A DNA stretch of 64,000 bases from Phycisphaerae bacterium (GCA_028285035.1 JANQQF010000137.1:1-64000); one strand, 5' to 3'. Shown: positions 43,096 to 52,718, numbered from the stretch's first letter. Notes: generated by a model not told the origin, from the sequence alone. A program made the numbers and translations.

Positions 43096-43417
43096 TAATT
43101 GCTTGTTGAGTTTCTGAGTTTGTGTTATGATTGGCCTAACGGGAACAATTGTAGTAAACGGCAAGAAGTTTTAGAAAAACCAATGCATATAAAAAAGCGA
43201 TTGTTATTCAAGATGAGATCAATTTCGCCGTTTACTTCTAGATTTGGCGCGAAATTGACGACATTTGAGCTATCCTCGGTTTTTCAGCAGTCATTTATTT
43301 CTTAAAGCTTTCTGTCAAATTCTGTGGTAGATGTGATAAAAAGAATAAACAAGGTAGATGTACGCTTCAAACCCCTCATTAATATGAGACCAGGGTTTCA
43401 GGAGGGAAGGAAGAAGT
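43096..43417. other. 322-base intergenic region with alternative hairpins
   Basis: Between glnE and the URO-D family gene. Arms AGTAAACGGC (43153-43162) and GCCGTTTACT (43227-43236) can pair. TCAATTTCGCC (about 43219-43229) can instead pair with GGCGCGAAATTGA (about 43247-43259), and the two options share GCC and exclude each other. A 68-codon open frame here looks non-coding. It could be a leader RNA or attenuator; no known riboswitch consensus was recognised. Confidence 0.4.
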
Positions 43418-44425
43418 ATGGATAAGCGGGAGCGTGTATATGCTGCCCTGGAAGGCCAGCCTGTTGACCGAGTCCCAGTCACATTGTGGCGACGATTTCA
43501 TCAAGAGGAGCAGGATCCAGCCAGCTTAGCCTCTGCGACGTTAGCATTTTATCAAAAGTATAATCTTGATTTAATTCGGCTCATTCCAAATAAATTTTAC
43601 GGGGTGGCCGATTGGGGCGCGCACGTTGTCCCTGCCAAAAATGACCAAACCCCAGCCTACATAAAAAAAACTGTCATTCAAGACCCTGAAGATTGGCGTA
43701 GTTTAAATACACTCCACCCAGACGATGGCCGTTATGGTCAGGCTTTAGAGACCATCAAGCTGATTGCTAATCAATTGGGGGAAGATGATGCACCATTCTT
43801 GGTGACAGTGTTTAGTCCATTAACTTTGGCTTCACAGTTGGCTGGGGAGAAATTGCTACAGCATATTGAAGGGCAAAGCACTGATGTGCATATCGGCTTG
43901 GCGACGATTGCTGAAACAACCAGTCGGTTTGCCCAAGCCGCTTTGGATGCCGGGGCAGATGGTATCTTTTTTGTTAGCGAATTTTCTCATACAGAGGTTT
44001 TGACTCGAGAACAGTGTGAAAGTTTGGTGATTCGCTACGATTTAATTGCTCTGGATCGGGTAAAAATTCAGCCAGCCCCACTCGTCGTCCATTTGGCCGG
44101 GGGCTCACCCTATTTCAACACAATCAATCAATATCCAGTTCATGCTGTCAGTTGGCAAAGCATCGAGGCTCACCCCACGGTAGAAGAGGGATTAACTTTA
44201 ACCGACAAGACGGCATTAACGGGCTTAAGTCCGCAGCGAATTGAAGAAGAAACGCCTGAAGATATAAGGCTTTATGTTCGGGATTTAATCGAACGAACAC
44301 AAGGCGAGCGGATTATCTTGGCCCCGACCACTGAAGTTTCAAATGAATCGCCTGAAGAAAATCTTCAGGCGATTTTTGAGGCTACTCAACAAACTGGATC
44401 AAATCAGCACGGTTCAAACAGGTGA
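43418..44425 (+). CDS. uroporphyrinogen decarboxylase (URO-D) family protein
   Basis: A 335-residue TIM-barrel protein of the broad URO-D superfamily, which includes HemE and many corrinoid methyltransferases (MtaA/CmuA-like). It begins MDKRERVYAALEGQPVDRVPVTLW, typical of the methyltransferase-like branch. The conserved arginine-rich N-terminal site of true HemE (RQAGR) is absent, so it is not the haem enzyme. The C-terminal ILAPTTEVSNESPEENLQAIFEA is standard. AGGAGG lies about 11 bases before the ATG. Its 3' end overlaps the convergent GT4 gene by 22 bases, and a strong hairpin (44346-44377) lies within its last codons. The substrate is unknown. Confidence 0.85.
   Translation: MDKRERVYAALEGQPVDRVPVTLWRRFHQEEQDPASLASATLAFYQKYNLDLIRLIPNKFYGVADWGAHVVPAKNDQTPAYIKKTVIQDPEDWRSLNTLHPDDGRYGQALETIKLIANQLGEDDAPFLVTVFSPLTLASQLAGEKLLQHIEGQSTDVHIGLATIAETTSRFAQAALDAGADGIFFVSEFSHTEVLTREQCESLVIRYDLIALDRVKIQPAPLVVHLAGGSPYFNTINQYPVHAVSWQSIEAHPTVEEGLTLTDKTALTGLSPQRIEEETPEDIRLYVRDLIERTQGERIILAPTTEVSNESPEENLQAIFEATQQTGSNQHGSNR
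44346..44377. terminator. terminator-like hairpin inside the URO-D gene
   Basis: Stem AATCGCCTGAAGA (44346-44358) with TCTTCAGGCGATT (44362-44374), loop AAA, followed on the plus strand by three more Ts. It encodes part of the URO-D C-terminus, 48 bases before its stop, and lies 27 bases after the GT4 stop on the other strand. It most likely ends the GT4 transcript. Confidence 0.6.
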
Positions 44426-45690
44426 GCTGGGGTACTCTTTTGATAATTCTTAATCGTACAACTAAATATATCCAACAGCTCATCAGCGATATTGGCCCAA
44501 CTATATCGTTGAACCCACGTTTGGGCCTGTTCACCCAGTTGAGAGCGCAAGGCCGGATATTTTAGCAACAAAATAATTTTATCAGCCAAGGCTTGGGCAT
44601 CTTGACCTGGCACTAAGTAGCCATTAAAGCCATCTTCAATGCTAAAGGAAAGCCCCCCAACATCTGAGGCGATAACTGGCGTACCACACGCCATCGCTTC
44701 AATCGCTACCATCCCAAATGACTCATAGTGCGAAGGCATGACCACCATCTCGGCAGCAGCGTAATAATACACTAATGTATCCTGCTCTTTAGCCCCACGA
44801 AACGTCACCAAATTTTCAATGCCCAAATCGGTTCGTAACTTTTCCAAACGTTGAAACTCACCCAGCTCAATTTCAGAGTCGGGGTTTGGATCGCCACCGA
44901 TGATGGACACACATAAATTTTCAACAAGCTTGGCATCGCGTTGTTTGACCAACCCCAAAGCCCGCATCAATGTATCAATCCCTTTAAGCGGCTGAATTCT
45001 CCCGACAAAGAGAATCATCCGGTGATCTTGGGCCGGGAGACCAATATACTCCCGCGCCTGAGATTGGTCCATCGGCTTAAAACGGACCGGATCAACGCCG
45101 GGTGGGCTAATTGAAATCTTCTCAGGCTCGGCTCCATACAGCCAGGTCATCTGATTTTTCTCTAATGGTGTCGCCGCAACCAAACGATCCGCCCGTCGCA
45201 TCACTTCGCCTTCACAATTCAGCCGTTGATTGGGTTCAAATTGGTCGGGTGACTGTGCAACACGATTTTTCATCTCGGCCAAGGTATGAAACATCTGAGC
45301 AAATGGGATATCCCAGACGCGACGGAGTGCTGCTGAAGCCAGCCCTGATAACCAGTAATGGCTATAAATCAAATCATACTTAATATTATCTTGTTCAGCT
45401 TGGGCCAGAACTCCAGCCACAAATTCATCCAGGTAATTAAATACCCGATTTTTATTGTATGGTTTCTCCGGACCTGCCGGTACATTAATCACCCGGCCAC
45501 GGTCGGCCAAAGCCAAAACCCGAGGCAGGCTCGGGTCTTGAGAACGGGTGTAAACATCAACGTAGATTCCTCGTCGGCACAGTTCCCGACTCAGATCACG
45601 CACATAAACGTTCATACCGCCTGTTTCTTTGCCTCCCAACGTCGCGAGGGGGCTTGTATGGACACTTATCATTGCTATTCGATTAATCAT
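44404..45690 (-). CDS. GT4 family glycosyltransferase
   Basis: A 428-residue retaining glycosyltransferase with GT-B fold. The N-terminal lobe has GGKETGGMNVYVRDLSRELCRRG and YDLIYSHYWLSG. The C-terminal lobe has the donor site FVGRIQPLKGIDTLMRAL, the E-x7-E motif region PSHYESFGMVAIEAMACGTPVIASDVGGL. The GG-MNVY start resembles MshA and sucrose-phosphate-synthase-like enzymes, so the donor may be UDP-GlcNAc or UDP-glucose. Its ATG overlaps the stop of the CelD-like acetyltransferase gene by four bases, so both are made together. Position near the GT-C block suggests cell-surface glycan work. Confidence 0.93.
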   Translation of the reverse strand: MINRIAMISVHTSPLATLGGKETGGMNVYVRDLSRELCRRGIYVDVYTRSQDPSLPRVLALADRGRVINVPAGPEKPYNKNRVFNYLDEFVAGVLAQAEQDNIKYDLIYSHYWLSGLASAALRRVWDIPFAQMFHTLAEMKNRVAQSPDQFEPNQRLNCEGEVMRRADRLVAATPLEKNQMTWLYGAEPEKISISPPGVDPVRFKPMDQSQAREYIGLPAQDHRMILFVGRIQPLKGIDTLMRALGLVKQRDAKLVENLCVSIIGGDPNPDSEIELGEFQRLEKLRTDLGIENLVTFRGAKEQDTLVYYYAAAEMVVMPSHYESFGMVAIEAMACGTPVIASDVGGLSFSIEDGFNGYLVPGQDAQALADKIILLLKYPALRSQLGEQAQTWVQRYSWANIADELLDIFSCTIKNYQKSTPAHLFEPC

Positions 45691-46703
45691 TGCTCCCGCC
45701 TGATCTCCAAATCGTATACAGGTTCAGCCTCAGCGCCAAACCTAAATTTATACACTTCGTCACCTCGTAAAAAATCATATCGAACTCGGCCCAGTCGGAT
45801 TGCCTCCTGAATCGTATACGAAATCAATACGTTGCCTGGGCTAAGTTGTGAAAACTGTTCAGGATCATATCCTGAATTGTACAGCAAAAATTGATTATCA
45901 TAATCAAAACATAAAAGCGCGGCCGCCCTCTTACCATTGAGTTCTAGAAAAAATAGTTTGAGGTGGTTTTCAGCCATCATTTTTTCAGCCAAAACATTAA
46001 AAAACTGAAGATGCGCTTCATTCCAGAAATCCTGCTTTTCACGGGTTGACTTCTGATGTAACACCACAAAGTCGGCCATCGCTTGGGGTAAATCATCCAA
46101 ATTATCGATAGTGTACCAACGTGCCTCTGTTTCAGCCTCTAACTTCCGCATTTTTCGACGCACTTCGTGCCGCTGTTTCTTACCAATCGCCGCCAAATAA
46201 TCGTCCCAACTGTCAGGTAAGGTGATAACCGGACAAACCGTTTGCTCTTGCAAGTTGATGGACCACCCCGCTTGGCGAGCCAAATCGGCAAATTGGGAAT
46301 GAGTCGCTGATTTTTGCGGCAGACTACATAAAGACAAAATATCCCAGCTAAAATCATCCGTATTTGCTAGATAATCTATCAAAGCCTGATAAACCAAGGT
46401 TTGATGATCAACATCGATGAGAATATCCAAATAATCGGACAAGTCAACACAACCGATCAAGTTCAATTGCTGTAAATTTTGTTCTGTTGTTGTAGAAAAT
46501 AGGGGGGCCAACCCAACCAATTGATTATCATCGGTTCGAATGGCGATGAGTCGTAACTCGCCTGTTGGGAGATGTTCCCACCACAGGTATTGATACAAAT
46601 ATGACATAAAAATTAGATCAAGGGGAGTTCGTTGATGTAACGACTCCCATTCAGCCCGTAATATGTCAAATCCAGACAAATCACGATAGCAAACAACATT
46701 CAT
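45687..46703 (-). CDS. GNAT family acetyltransferase, CelD/BcsL-like
   Basis: A 338-residue protein of the CelD/BcsL (Acetyltransf_6) group, related to FemAB-type acyl/aminoacyl transferases. Landmarks are the N-terminal EWESLHQRTP, a central KKQRHEVRRKMRKLE basic helix, and the GNAT core HLKLFFLELNGKRAAALLCFDYDNQFLLYNSGYDPE, then SPGNVLISYTIQEAIRLGRVRYDFLRGDEVYKFRFGAE. Relatives work in extracellular polysaccharide synthesis. It is first in a two-gene operon with the GT4 gene. AGGTGG lies close before the ATG. The acyl donor and acceptor are unknown. Confidence 0.9.
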   Translation of the reverse strand: MNVVCYRDLSGFDILRAEWESLHQRTPLDLIFMSYLYQYLWWEHLPTGELRLIAIRTDDNQLVGLAPLFSTTTEQNLQQLNLIGCVDLSDYLDILIDVDHQTLVYQALIDYLANTDDFSWDILSLCSLPQKSATHSQFADLARQAGWSINLQEQTVCPVITLPDSWDDYLAAIGKKQRHEVRRKMRKLEAETEARWYTIDNLDDLPQAMADFVVLHQKSTREKQDFWNEAHLQFFNVLAEKMMAENHLKLFFLELNGKRAAALLCFDYDNQFLLYNSGYDPEQFSQLSPGNVLISYTIQEAIRLGRVRYDFLRGDEVYKFRFGAEAEPVYDLEIRREQ

Positions 46704-46941
46704 AAACCACCTTAAGTGATTGGCTAAAAGTACAATGTAGTCAAGAAATTAATCATCATCTCAACAAAGACGATTAGGTTTCAGGGAGTAAGAAATGGAT
46801 TATTTAGTGAAATCAAATAGTAACCAGCATTGTAACATTTAGCCCAAGGGAGGGCAAATTGTAAAATAATCCAATCTGTAAAATCTATCACATATCTTGC
46901 CCAAGCTGTTTAGGGCGATTAAAATAACAATCATAACAACT

Positions 46942-49900
46942 ATGAACACCTTCAACCAACGTCTTGCAATCATCATCCTAATTATTATTTTGATCATTGC
47001 CGCTGGGCTACGGTTCTATAATCTCTCCTGGGATGATAGAACATTTGCCCATCCTGATGAGCGATCGACCGTCGCTTTTTACGCCCCAACCATCAAATGG
47101 CCTAGCGAAGATGGGACGCTTCTGGACCCCCGCCAATCGACCCTCAACCCTTTTTGGGATGTTGGCAATCAAAATCGTCGTAGTTACACCTATGGACATT
47201 TTCCCTTATACACCTTAGTTTTAGCCGGAAATTTTTTACAATATTTAGTCCCCATTGCTACCTCGCTGGGATTCTCGCAAGACACCATCGACTTTCTCAG
47301 CAGCAGTCTGAGCGGTCACGGCTTTGCGATTATCGGACGTTGGCTCATGGCGTTAGCCGATTTAGGAATTGTCTTCCTACTCTTCCTCCTTGGGCGACGA
47401 CTATATGGGTTATGGGGCGGTGTCTTAGCCGCTGCCCTATCGACATTTACCGTCTTACAAATTCAGCTTGCCCACTTTTTTGCCGTTGACACTGTTTCTA
47501 CAACCTTCACCATCCTCGCCATTTATGGGTCAGTGTTACTGTACGACAAAAAATCAATTGGGGCCGCGCTCCTCACCGGTGTTGGCATAGGTCTGGCCGT
47601 TGCTTCCAAGTTTAGCGCTCTCCCTGTCGTGTCCGCCCCGGTTATTGCGGGGATATTGGTCATCTTTCACGCTAGATACAAAGGCAACCTTACTACAGCA
47701 TCGACAACTCCCAATCAGTCATCCCACGCGCAGCTCATACCTCAGATGGTGGGGCTGGTCATCTTAACTGGGTTGATCTCATTTCTAACCTTTGCCCTAA
47801 CATCACCCTTTGTTTTACTGGATTTCGAGAATTTCAGGCAGGCTGTTGTCGAGGAGCAAGGCAATATGGTCAGCGGGGCGGCTGACTTCCCTTTCACTCG
47901 TCAATATCGAGGAACTACCCCTTATCTTTACTTTATTGAGCAGCAGCTTCGTTGGGGAATGGGGTGGCCGTTAGGGCTATTAGCCTTAGCTGGCACGTTG
48001 TGGGTTATTGCTAAAACATTACGTGGCAAGGCACATCCAGGCGAACTAATTGCTTTGGCTTGGATTGTCCTCTATTTTGGTCCAACAGGCCTGTTCCTTG
48101 CCAAATTTATGCGATATATGGTGATGGTTGTCCCTCTAACCACATTGTTTGGGGCGGGATTGATTATTGCCATTTGGAATATCGGCGTCAGACAAAACTC
48201 ACAAAATATATCTGACGATCAGACAACTGAACCCAAGCCAACCTTCTTCAGCGTCGCCGCAAAACCTCTAGCCATCATTCTGAGCGTGATCACCCTCGTG
48301 GGGGCCAGCGTCTGGTCATTCGCATTTGTCAACGGGGTGTACGGGACTGAACATAGTTGGGTCACATTTAGCCGCTGGGTTTATGAGAATGTGCCTGAAG
48401 GCTCCTGCATTGCCCGCGAACATTGGGAAGAGGGTGTGCCCGTTGGAATTGAAGGACTTGAGGGGAAACACCCCAGCATTTATCGGCAACCCGAAATGCC
48501 CATGTACAACGAGGACACCAAGGAAAAGTACGACTATATTCGGACCACTTTAAAGGATTGTGACTACATTGTTCTGGCCAGCAATCGACTGTGGCGCACC
48601 ATCCCCAAATTACCTGAACGATATCCGATGAGTGTTCATTACTATGAGGCGTTATTCTCTGGTGAGCTGGGTTATGAACAGATTTATACGGTGGAAACGC
48701 CTCCTAAGATTGCGGGCTTCGTCTTCGATGATCAAGCCGCCGATGAAAGCTTCACGGTCTATGATCACCCCAAACCAATCTTGTTTAAGAAAGTCCGCCA
48801 ACTCAGCGACGCTGAATGGGATGCCTTGCTTGGCAATCTTTGGCAAGAGGCGGTACCCTACTACGTGGGTGATGATACGCTTTTGATGCGTCTACGCGGT
48901 CAAGGGCGAGATAATCACCAAGCCGTTGAAGTGGAAGAAGGCAAATCGCTCCTCTTGGACACACCGGTTGATGAGTTGACGCCTATTAACGATTTCCGTT
49001 GGAATCAAGCAGCCAATCAATCTACCTTCCTGGCTGTTATCATCTGGGGCTTGCTTATTCTCGTTGTTGGTTGGCTAGCTTTCCCCCTCACCTTCTTGCT
49101 ATTCCATAAATTGGCTGATCGAGGTTACACCCTCAGCAAGAGTCTCGGCTTACTACTGGTCGCCTATTTTATCTGGATTAATAGCAGTGTTGGTGGATTA
49201 GCGAACACTGCGACGACAGGCTTCATCGGTTTGATCATCCTGCTTTTACTTGGCCTGTGGGTAGGATTTCAGCAACGAAAAAATATCGCTCAATTTTTAC
49301 GCCAAAATGCTTTAGTCATCATTTTGGCAGAGGGTGTTTTTGTTGGAACCTATCTATTTTTCATCTATCTCCGCACCCTTAATCCTGATTTATGGCAGCC
49401 ATGGTTGGGGGGCGAAAAGATGCTGGAAATTGGCTTTTTGAATGCCATCGTCAAAAGCGCGACGATGCCCCCTTATGATCCATTTTTTGCCGGAGGAATC
49501 ATCAACTACTACTACTACGGTCTATTTCTGGCTGGCACCCTAATAAAGCTCACAGGCATCCAACCAAGTATTGGTTTCAATCTGGCGGTTTCAACCTTAG
49601 CTGCCTTGACCGCAACCAATGTGTTCAGTTTAGCTGGTAATCTTGCCTTAACTCGGTCACCCTTTCGCCATCTTCCTCCCACTGCAAATCAAGAGAAGGT
49701 TTCTCCTCGTTGGGAAACGCAATCAATCAGTGCGGGGTTACTGGGTGTTTTGTTCGTCGTGTTTATTGGCAACCTTGAGGGAGCCTTCCAATTCCTCCGA
49801 ATGTTGGGGCAATTTAGTCTCAGTGAATTCCGCAGTGCCATTCCAGGGTTAGAGGTTTTTGTTAGGGCTTTTAGCGGATTACTCCAAGTGCTTGGTGATA

Positions 49901-51606
49901 ATGCGGTGGTGGGAACCTACAACTATTGGGACCCCACGCGTGTCATCCCCCAAACCATTAACGAATTCCCTTATTTTAGCTTCCTCTTCGCCGACCTACA
50001 TCCCCACATGATCGGCATCCCGTTTACCGTTCTCTTCCTAAGTTTGGCCTACAACTGGCTCAGCCCAGACAACAGGTCATCCCAACCATCAGTTACAATG
50101 ACCACCCCAAACACGGCAGGCTTTATTTACCCCCTCCCCTCGAGTCTCGATCAAATTAAATACAGCCTCCCTGCTTTGCTGCGCTGGTTAGCCTTACCAT
50201 TTGTCTTGGGAGCAATCAGCCTAATTAATACCTGGGATCTCCCAACCTATTTAGGGTTAATGCTAGCCGCCTTTTTAATCAGTCAGTATCGAAAATTACC
50301 CGATACTTTTTCGATGGCCGATGGTATCAATCTGATCATCAGAGGCGGAATATTTGTCATCGTTCTGGTTGCAATGACTTACCTCTTGTATCTTCCTTTC
50401 TTCAATAATTATCAAGCTCCCGCAGAAACAGGCTTAGGATTTGTCAGTGATAAAACCCCGATTGATCAACATCTAAAAATTTGGGGATATTTTCTATTTC
50501 TGGTGGTCTCTTGGTTACTCATCTCTTTGAGTTACCCAAGTACTCGCAACAGTTTCCTTCGCGCCATTAGCTTGGGACTACGCCGTTGGAATGTTATCCC
50601 CCATCTTAGCCAGATCTTTGAAAAGTCAGTGACACAGCGTTCCGAATTTTCAATTTTTGTTCTGTGGGGCGCAGTCTTTATTGCCGGGATTACGCTAGCC
50701 TTACTTTTTCTGGGATACACAGTCCCAGCTTATTTATTACCGCTTGTGTCAATTGCGCTTCTCTTACTCTTCCGGAAAGACAGTCCGTCTGATTTAGTTT
50801 ATCTAGCCCTACTCGCGTTCACCAGCTTGCTCATTCTACTTGGGGTTGAATTTGTCTTTCTTCGCGATTTTCTGGGGGGCGGCGATTTCTATCGGATGAA
50901 CACCTTGTTCAAATTCTATACTCAAGTGTGGGTGATGTTTGGGATTATGAGTGCAGTCGCCTTGGCTCAGATGTGGAGCTATCGCCCTCAAGCCAATTTT
51001 TTACGACAATTGACCTGGCAATTGGCAGTCCTAATTTTGCTGTTAGGCACCCTCATCTATCCCATTCTTGGCACCCGCACCCGGGTAGATGACCGTTTTC
51101 CAGGGGATGATAATCGTCCGGCGATTGGTACCTTGGACGGGTTAGCTTATATGCAAGTCGGTGTCTTTGAGTGGCCTGCGGGTAGCCCTATCGAACTAAA
51201 ATATGATTATGATGCCATCCAATGGCTTCAAGATAATGTCATTGGCACGCCAATTATTGCTGAGGCCAAAATTGGCTACTATCGCGAAGGGGGAATGCGG
51301 GTAGCCGCCTACACTGGATTGCCCTCTGTTTTGGGTGGGTTACATCAAGGGGAGCAACGCTATGCTTCCCAAATCGGGGCCAGAGATCAGGTCGTCAATG
51401 AATTCTGGACCACACTTGACTCTGAACGAACCCGACAACTTATCCAGCAGTTGGATATCACCTACATTTATGTGGGTCAGATTGAACGTATCACCTATGG
51501 CGACCACGTCCAAGACAAATTTGATCAATTACAACAACAAGGTATGCTTGAAATTACTTATCAAAATAACAAAACAATTATTTACAAAGTCGTCCCAGCC
51601 TCATAG
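46942..51606 (+). CDS. giant membrane protein: GT39-like half fused to DUF2298 half
   Basis: A 1554-residue polytopic protein. Residues 1-~690 resemble GT-C/GT39 mannosyltransferase-like proteins: first helix, then the loop HPDERST with the D-E pair (about 43-49), several helices and an extracellular domain containing YRQPEMPMYNEDTKEKYDY. Residues ~700-1554 are a DUF2298 (Chlor_Arch_YYY) domain with YYYYGLFLAGT, FSFLFADLHPHMIGIPF and NTWDLPTYLGL, ending YIYVGQIERITYG. It probably transfers sugars from lipid carriers on the outer face. The ATG at 46942 and a TTG at 46897 both lack a Shine-Dalgarno. The second half is paralogous to 54803-57340. Confidence 0.88.
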   Translation: MNTFNQRLAIIILIIILIIAAGLRFYNLSWDDRTFAHPDERSTVAFYAPTIKWPSEDGTLLDPRQSTLNPFWDVGNQNRRSYTYGHFPLYTLVLAGNFLQYLVPIATSLGFSQDTIDFLSSSLSGHGFAIIGRWLMALADLGIVFLLFLLGRRLYGLWGGVLAAALSTFTVLQIQLAHFFAVDTVSTTFTILAIYGSVLLYDKKSIGAALLTGVGIGLAVASKFSALPVVSAPVIAGILVIFHARYKGNLTTASTTPNQSSHAQLIPQMVGLVILTGLISFLTFALTSPFVLLDFENFRQAVVEEQGNMVSGAADFPFTRQYRGTTPYLYFIEQQLRWGMGWPLGLLALAGTLWVIAKTLRGKAHPGELIALAWIVLYFGPTGLFLAKFMRYMVMVVPLTTLFGAGLIIAIWNIGVRQNSQNISDDQTTEPKPTFFSVAAKPLAIILSVITLVGASVWSFAFVNGVYGTEHSWVTFSRWVYENVPEGSCIAREHWEEGVPVGIEGLEGKHPSIYRQPEMPMYNEDTKEKYDYIRTTLKDCDYIVLASNRLWRTIPKLPERYPMSVHYYEALFSGELGYEQIYTVETPPKIAGFVFDDQAADESFTVYDHPKPILFKKVRQLSDAEWDALLGNLWQEAVPYYVGDDTLLMRLRGQGRDNHQAVEVEEGKSLLLDTPVDELTPINDFRWNQAANQSTFLAVIIWGLLILVVGWLAFPLTFLLFHKLADRGYTLSKSLGLLLVAYFIWINSSVGGLANTATTGFIGLIILLLLGLWVGFQQRKNIAQFLRQNALVIILAEGVFVGTYLFFIYLRTLNPDLWQPWLGGEKMLEIGFLNAIVKSATMPPYDPFFAGGIINYYYYGLFLAGTLIKLTGIQPSIGFNLAVSTLAALTATNVFSLAGNLALTRSPFRHLPPTANQEKVSPRWETQSISAGLLGVLFVVFIGNLEGAFQFLRMLGQFSLSEFRSAIPGLEVFVRAFSGLLQVLGDNAVVGTYNYWDPTRVIPQTINEFPYFSFLFADLHPHMIGIPFTVLFLSLAYNWLSPDNRSSQPSVTMTTPNTAGFIYPLPSSLDQIKYSLPALLRWLALPFVLGAISLINTWDLPTYLGLMLAAFLISQYRKLPDTFSMADGINLIIRGGIFVIVLVAMTYLLYLPFFNNYQAPAETGLGFVSDKTPIDQHLKIWGYFLFLVVSWLLISLSYPSTRNSFLRAISLGLRRWNVIPHLSQIFEKSVTQRSEFSIFVLWGAVFIAGITLALLFLGYTVPAYLLPLVSIALLLLFRKDSPSDLVYLALLAFTSLLILLGVEFVFLRDFLGGGDFYRMNTLFKFYTQVWVMFGIMSAVALAQMWSYRPQANFLRQLTWQLAVLILLLGTLIYPILGTRTRVDDRFPGDDNRPAIGTLDGLAYMQVGVFEWPAGSPIELKYDYDAIQWLQDNVIGTPIIAEAKIGYYREGGMRVAAYTGLPSVLGGLHQGEQRYASQIGARDQVVNEFWTTLDSERTRQLIQQLDITYIYVGQIERITYGDHVQDKFDQLQQQGMLEITYQNNKTIIYKVVPAS

Positions 51607-51662
51607 CAAAATGATGACTTTATCATGCCTTCAATTTTACTATCATTTAAGGAGAGCCACTG

Positions 51663-52688
51663 ATGTCTCTTGAACGACCCGATTTAAGCAATATCCCTGC
51701 CGATGTTGTAGGCTACATCGAAGCCCTGGAGGCTGAGGTAGAACAACTCCGAGGCAAACCAAAGCGTCCCGCAGCCACGCCAGCCACACCAATTGAACCA
51801 TCAGAACCACCAACAACTGTCAATATTATCACTGCAACCCGACAAGGCATCATCAAGCGAACCCCGCGTCACCTTTACACACGGCAACGACGCAGTGGGA
51901 TGGGCATCTTTGATTTAGAAAATTCAGAAGAGGATCCACCCGTTTTTCTTGTTGCTGCTGACATCGAAGATCGACTGATCGTGATTACGACGCAGGCGCG
52001 GGTGTTTTCAATTAATGTTAACAAGATCGAGGAAAGTCCGGTTCGCAGTCGAGGGCAATCGATCTCTAAATGGTTGCCTTTGGAAGCTAATGAGCAACCT
52101 GCCGCAATGCTGCCCTACAAAACTGAGGGAGCGATTAATGTACTCACCGACAGAGGGCATGTCCGTCGCTTTCGTTATCATTTGTTCAAGGAAACAGCCG
52201 AGCCTGGTAAAAAGCTCTTCGATATTCGCGAGATTGGCCAGCCCAAAGCGGCCTGCTGGGGCAGCGATGCAGATTTATTCATTGCCACCCAGCAGGGCCG
52301 GGCAATCCGTTTCGCCGAGGATCAAGTGACTGTCCGGGGCTGTCTTGGTATTCGCCTCGCTGAGGGCGACGAAGTTGTTGCGATTACCCCTGTCAGCCAA
52401 CGCAGTGGCGTTTTCTTATTAGGCGCCGATGGCAAGGGTATTATTCGCCAAATGTCAGGCTTTAACGCCAATAAAGCGCCTGGCTCTGGAGGCAAGAATG
52501 CCCTAAAAACTGATCATCTAATCACCGCTATGACCATCAAGCAAGGCACCGACCTTTTTATCATCTCCAGACTGAGCAAAATCATCCGCTTCCACGCCAA
52601 TGAAGTCTCGACCACAGAAGGCGTAGTCCAAGGGGTAAATTGTATGGCTCTCCGATCCGATGAAGTAATGACAGCGATACAAAGCTAG
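51663..52688 (+). CDS. stand-alone GyrA C-terminal beta-pinwheel protein
   Basis: A 341-residue protein made of a short N-terminal coiled-coil-like helix (VVGYIEALEAEVEQLR, 15-30), a Pro/Thr-rich linker, and a GyrA/ParC C-terminal-type repeat domain (about 55-338). Repeats have the look of VLTDRGHVRRFR, FIATQQGRAIRF, LLGADGKGIIRQM and IISRLSKIIRF. A degenerate GyrA box QRRSGMG (75-81; classical Q-R/K-R-G-G-K-G) is present. The breakage-rejoining part with the active tyrosine is missing. It may wrap DNA without cutting, modulating gyrase or acting as a nucleoid protein; this is inference. AAGGAG lies 8 bases before the ATG. It lies between GT-C genes. Confidence 0.85.
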   Translation: MSLERPDLSNIPADVVGYIEALEAEVEQLRGKPKRPAATPATPIEPSEPPTTVNIITATRQGIIKRTPRHLYTRQRRSGMGIFDLENSEEDPPVFLVAADIEDRLIVITTQARVFSINVNKIEESPVRSRGQSISKWLPLEANEQPAAMLPYKTEGAINVLTDRGHVRRFRYHLFKETAEPGKKLFDIREIGQPKAACWGSDADLFIATQQGRAIRFAEDQVTVRGCLGIRLAEGDEVVAITPVSQRSGVFLLGADGKGIIRQMSGFNANKAPGSGGKNALKTDHLITAMTIKQGTDLFIISRLSKIIRFHANEVSTTEGVVQGVNCMALRSDEVMTAIQS

Positions 52689-52718
52689 ATAATTGTGAAT
52701 TTTTATTCCACTGAAAAT

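Noticed and set aside
43099..43305. 68-codon plus-strand open frame after glnE
   Set aside because: No ribosome binding site, no recognisable composition, and it overlaps the candidate hairpins; treated as non-coding.
43306..43417. Cobalamin riboswitch before the URO-D family gene
   Set aside because: No B12-box or conserved core could be found by eye.
43418..44425. URO-D gene as haem-pathway hemE
   Set aside because: The N-terminal arginine motif of HemE is missing and no other haem genes are near; kept at superfamily level.
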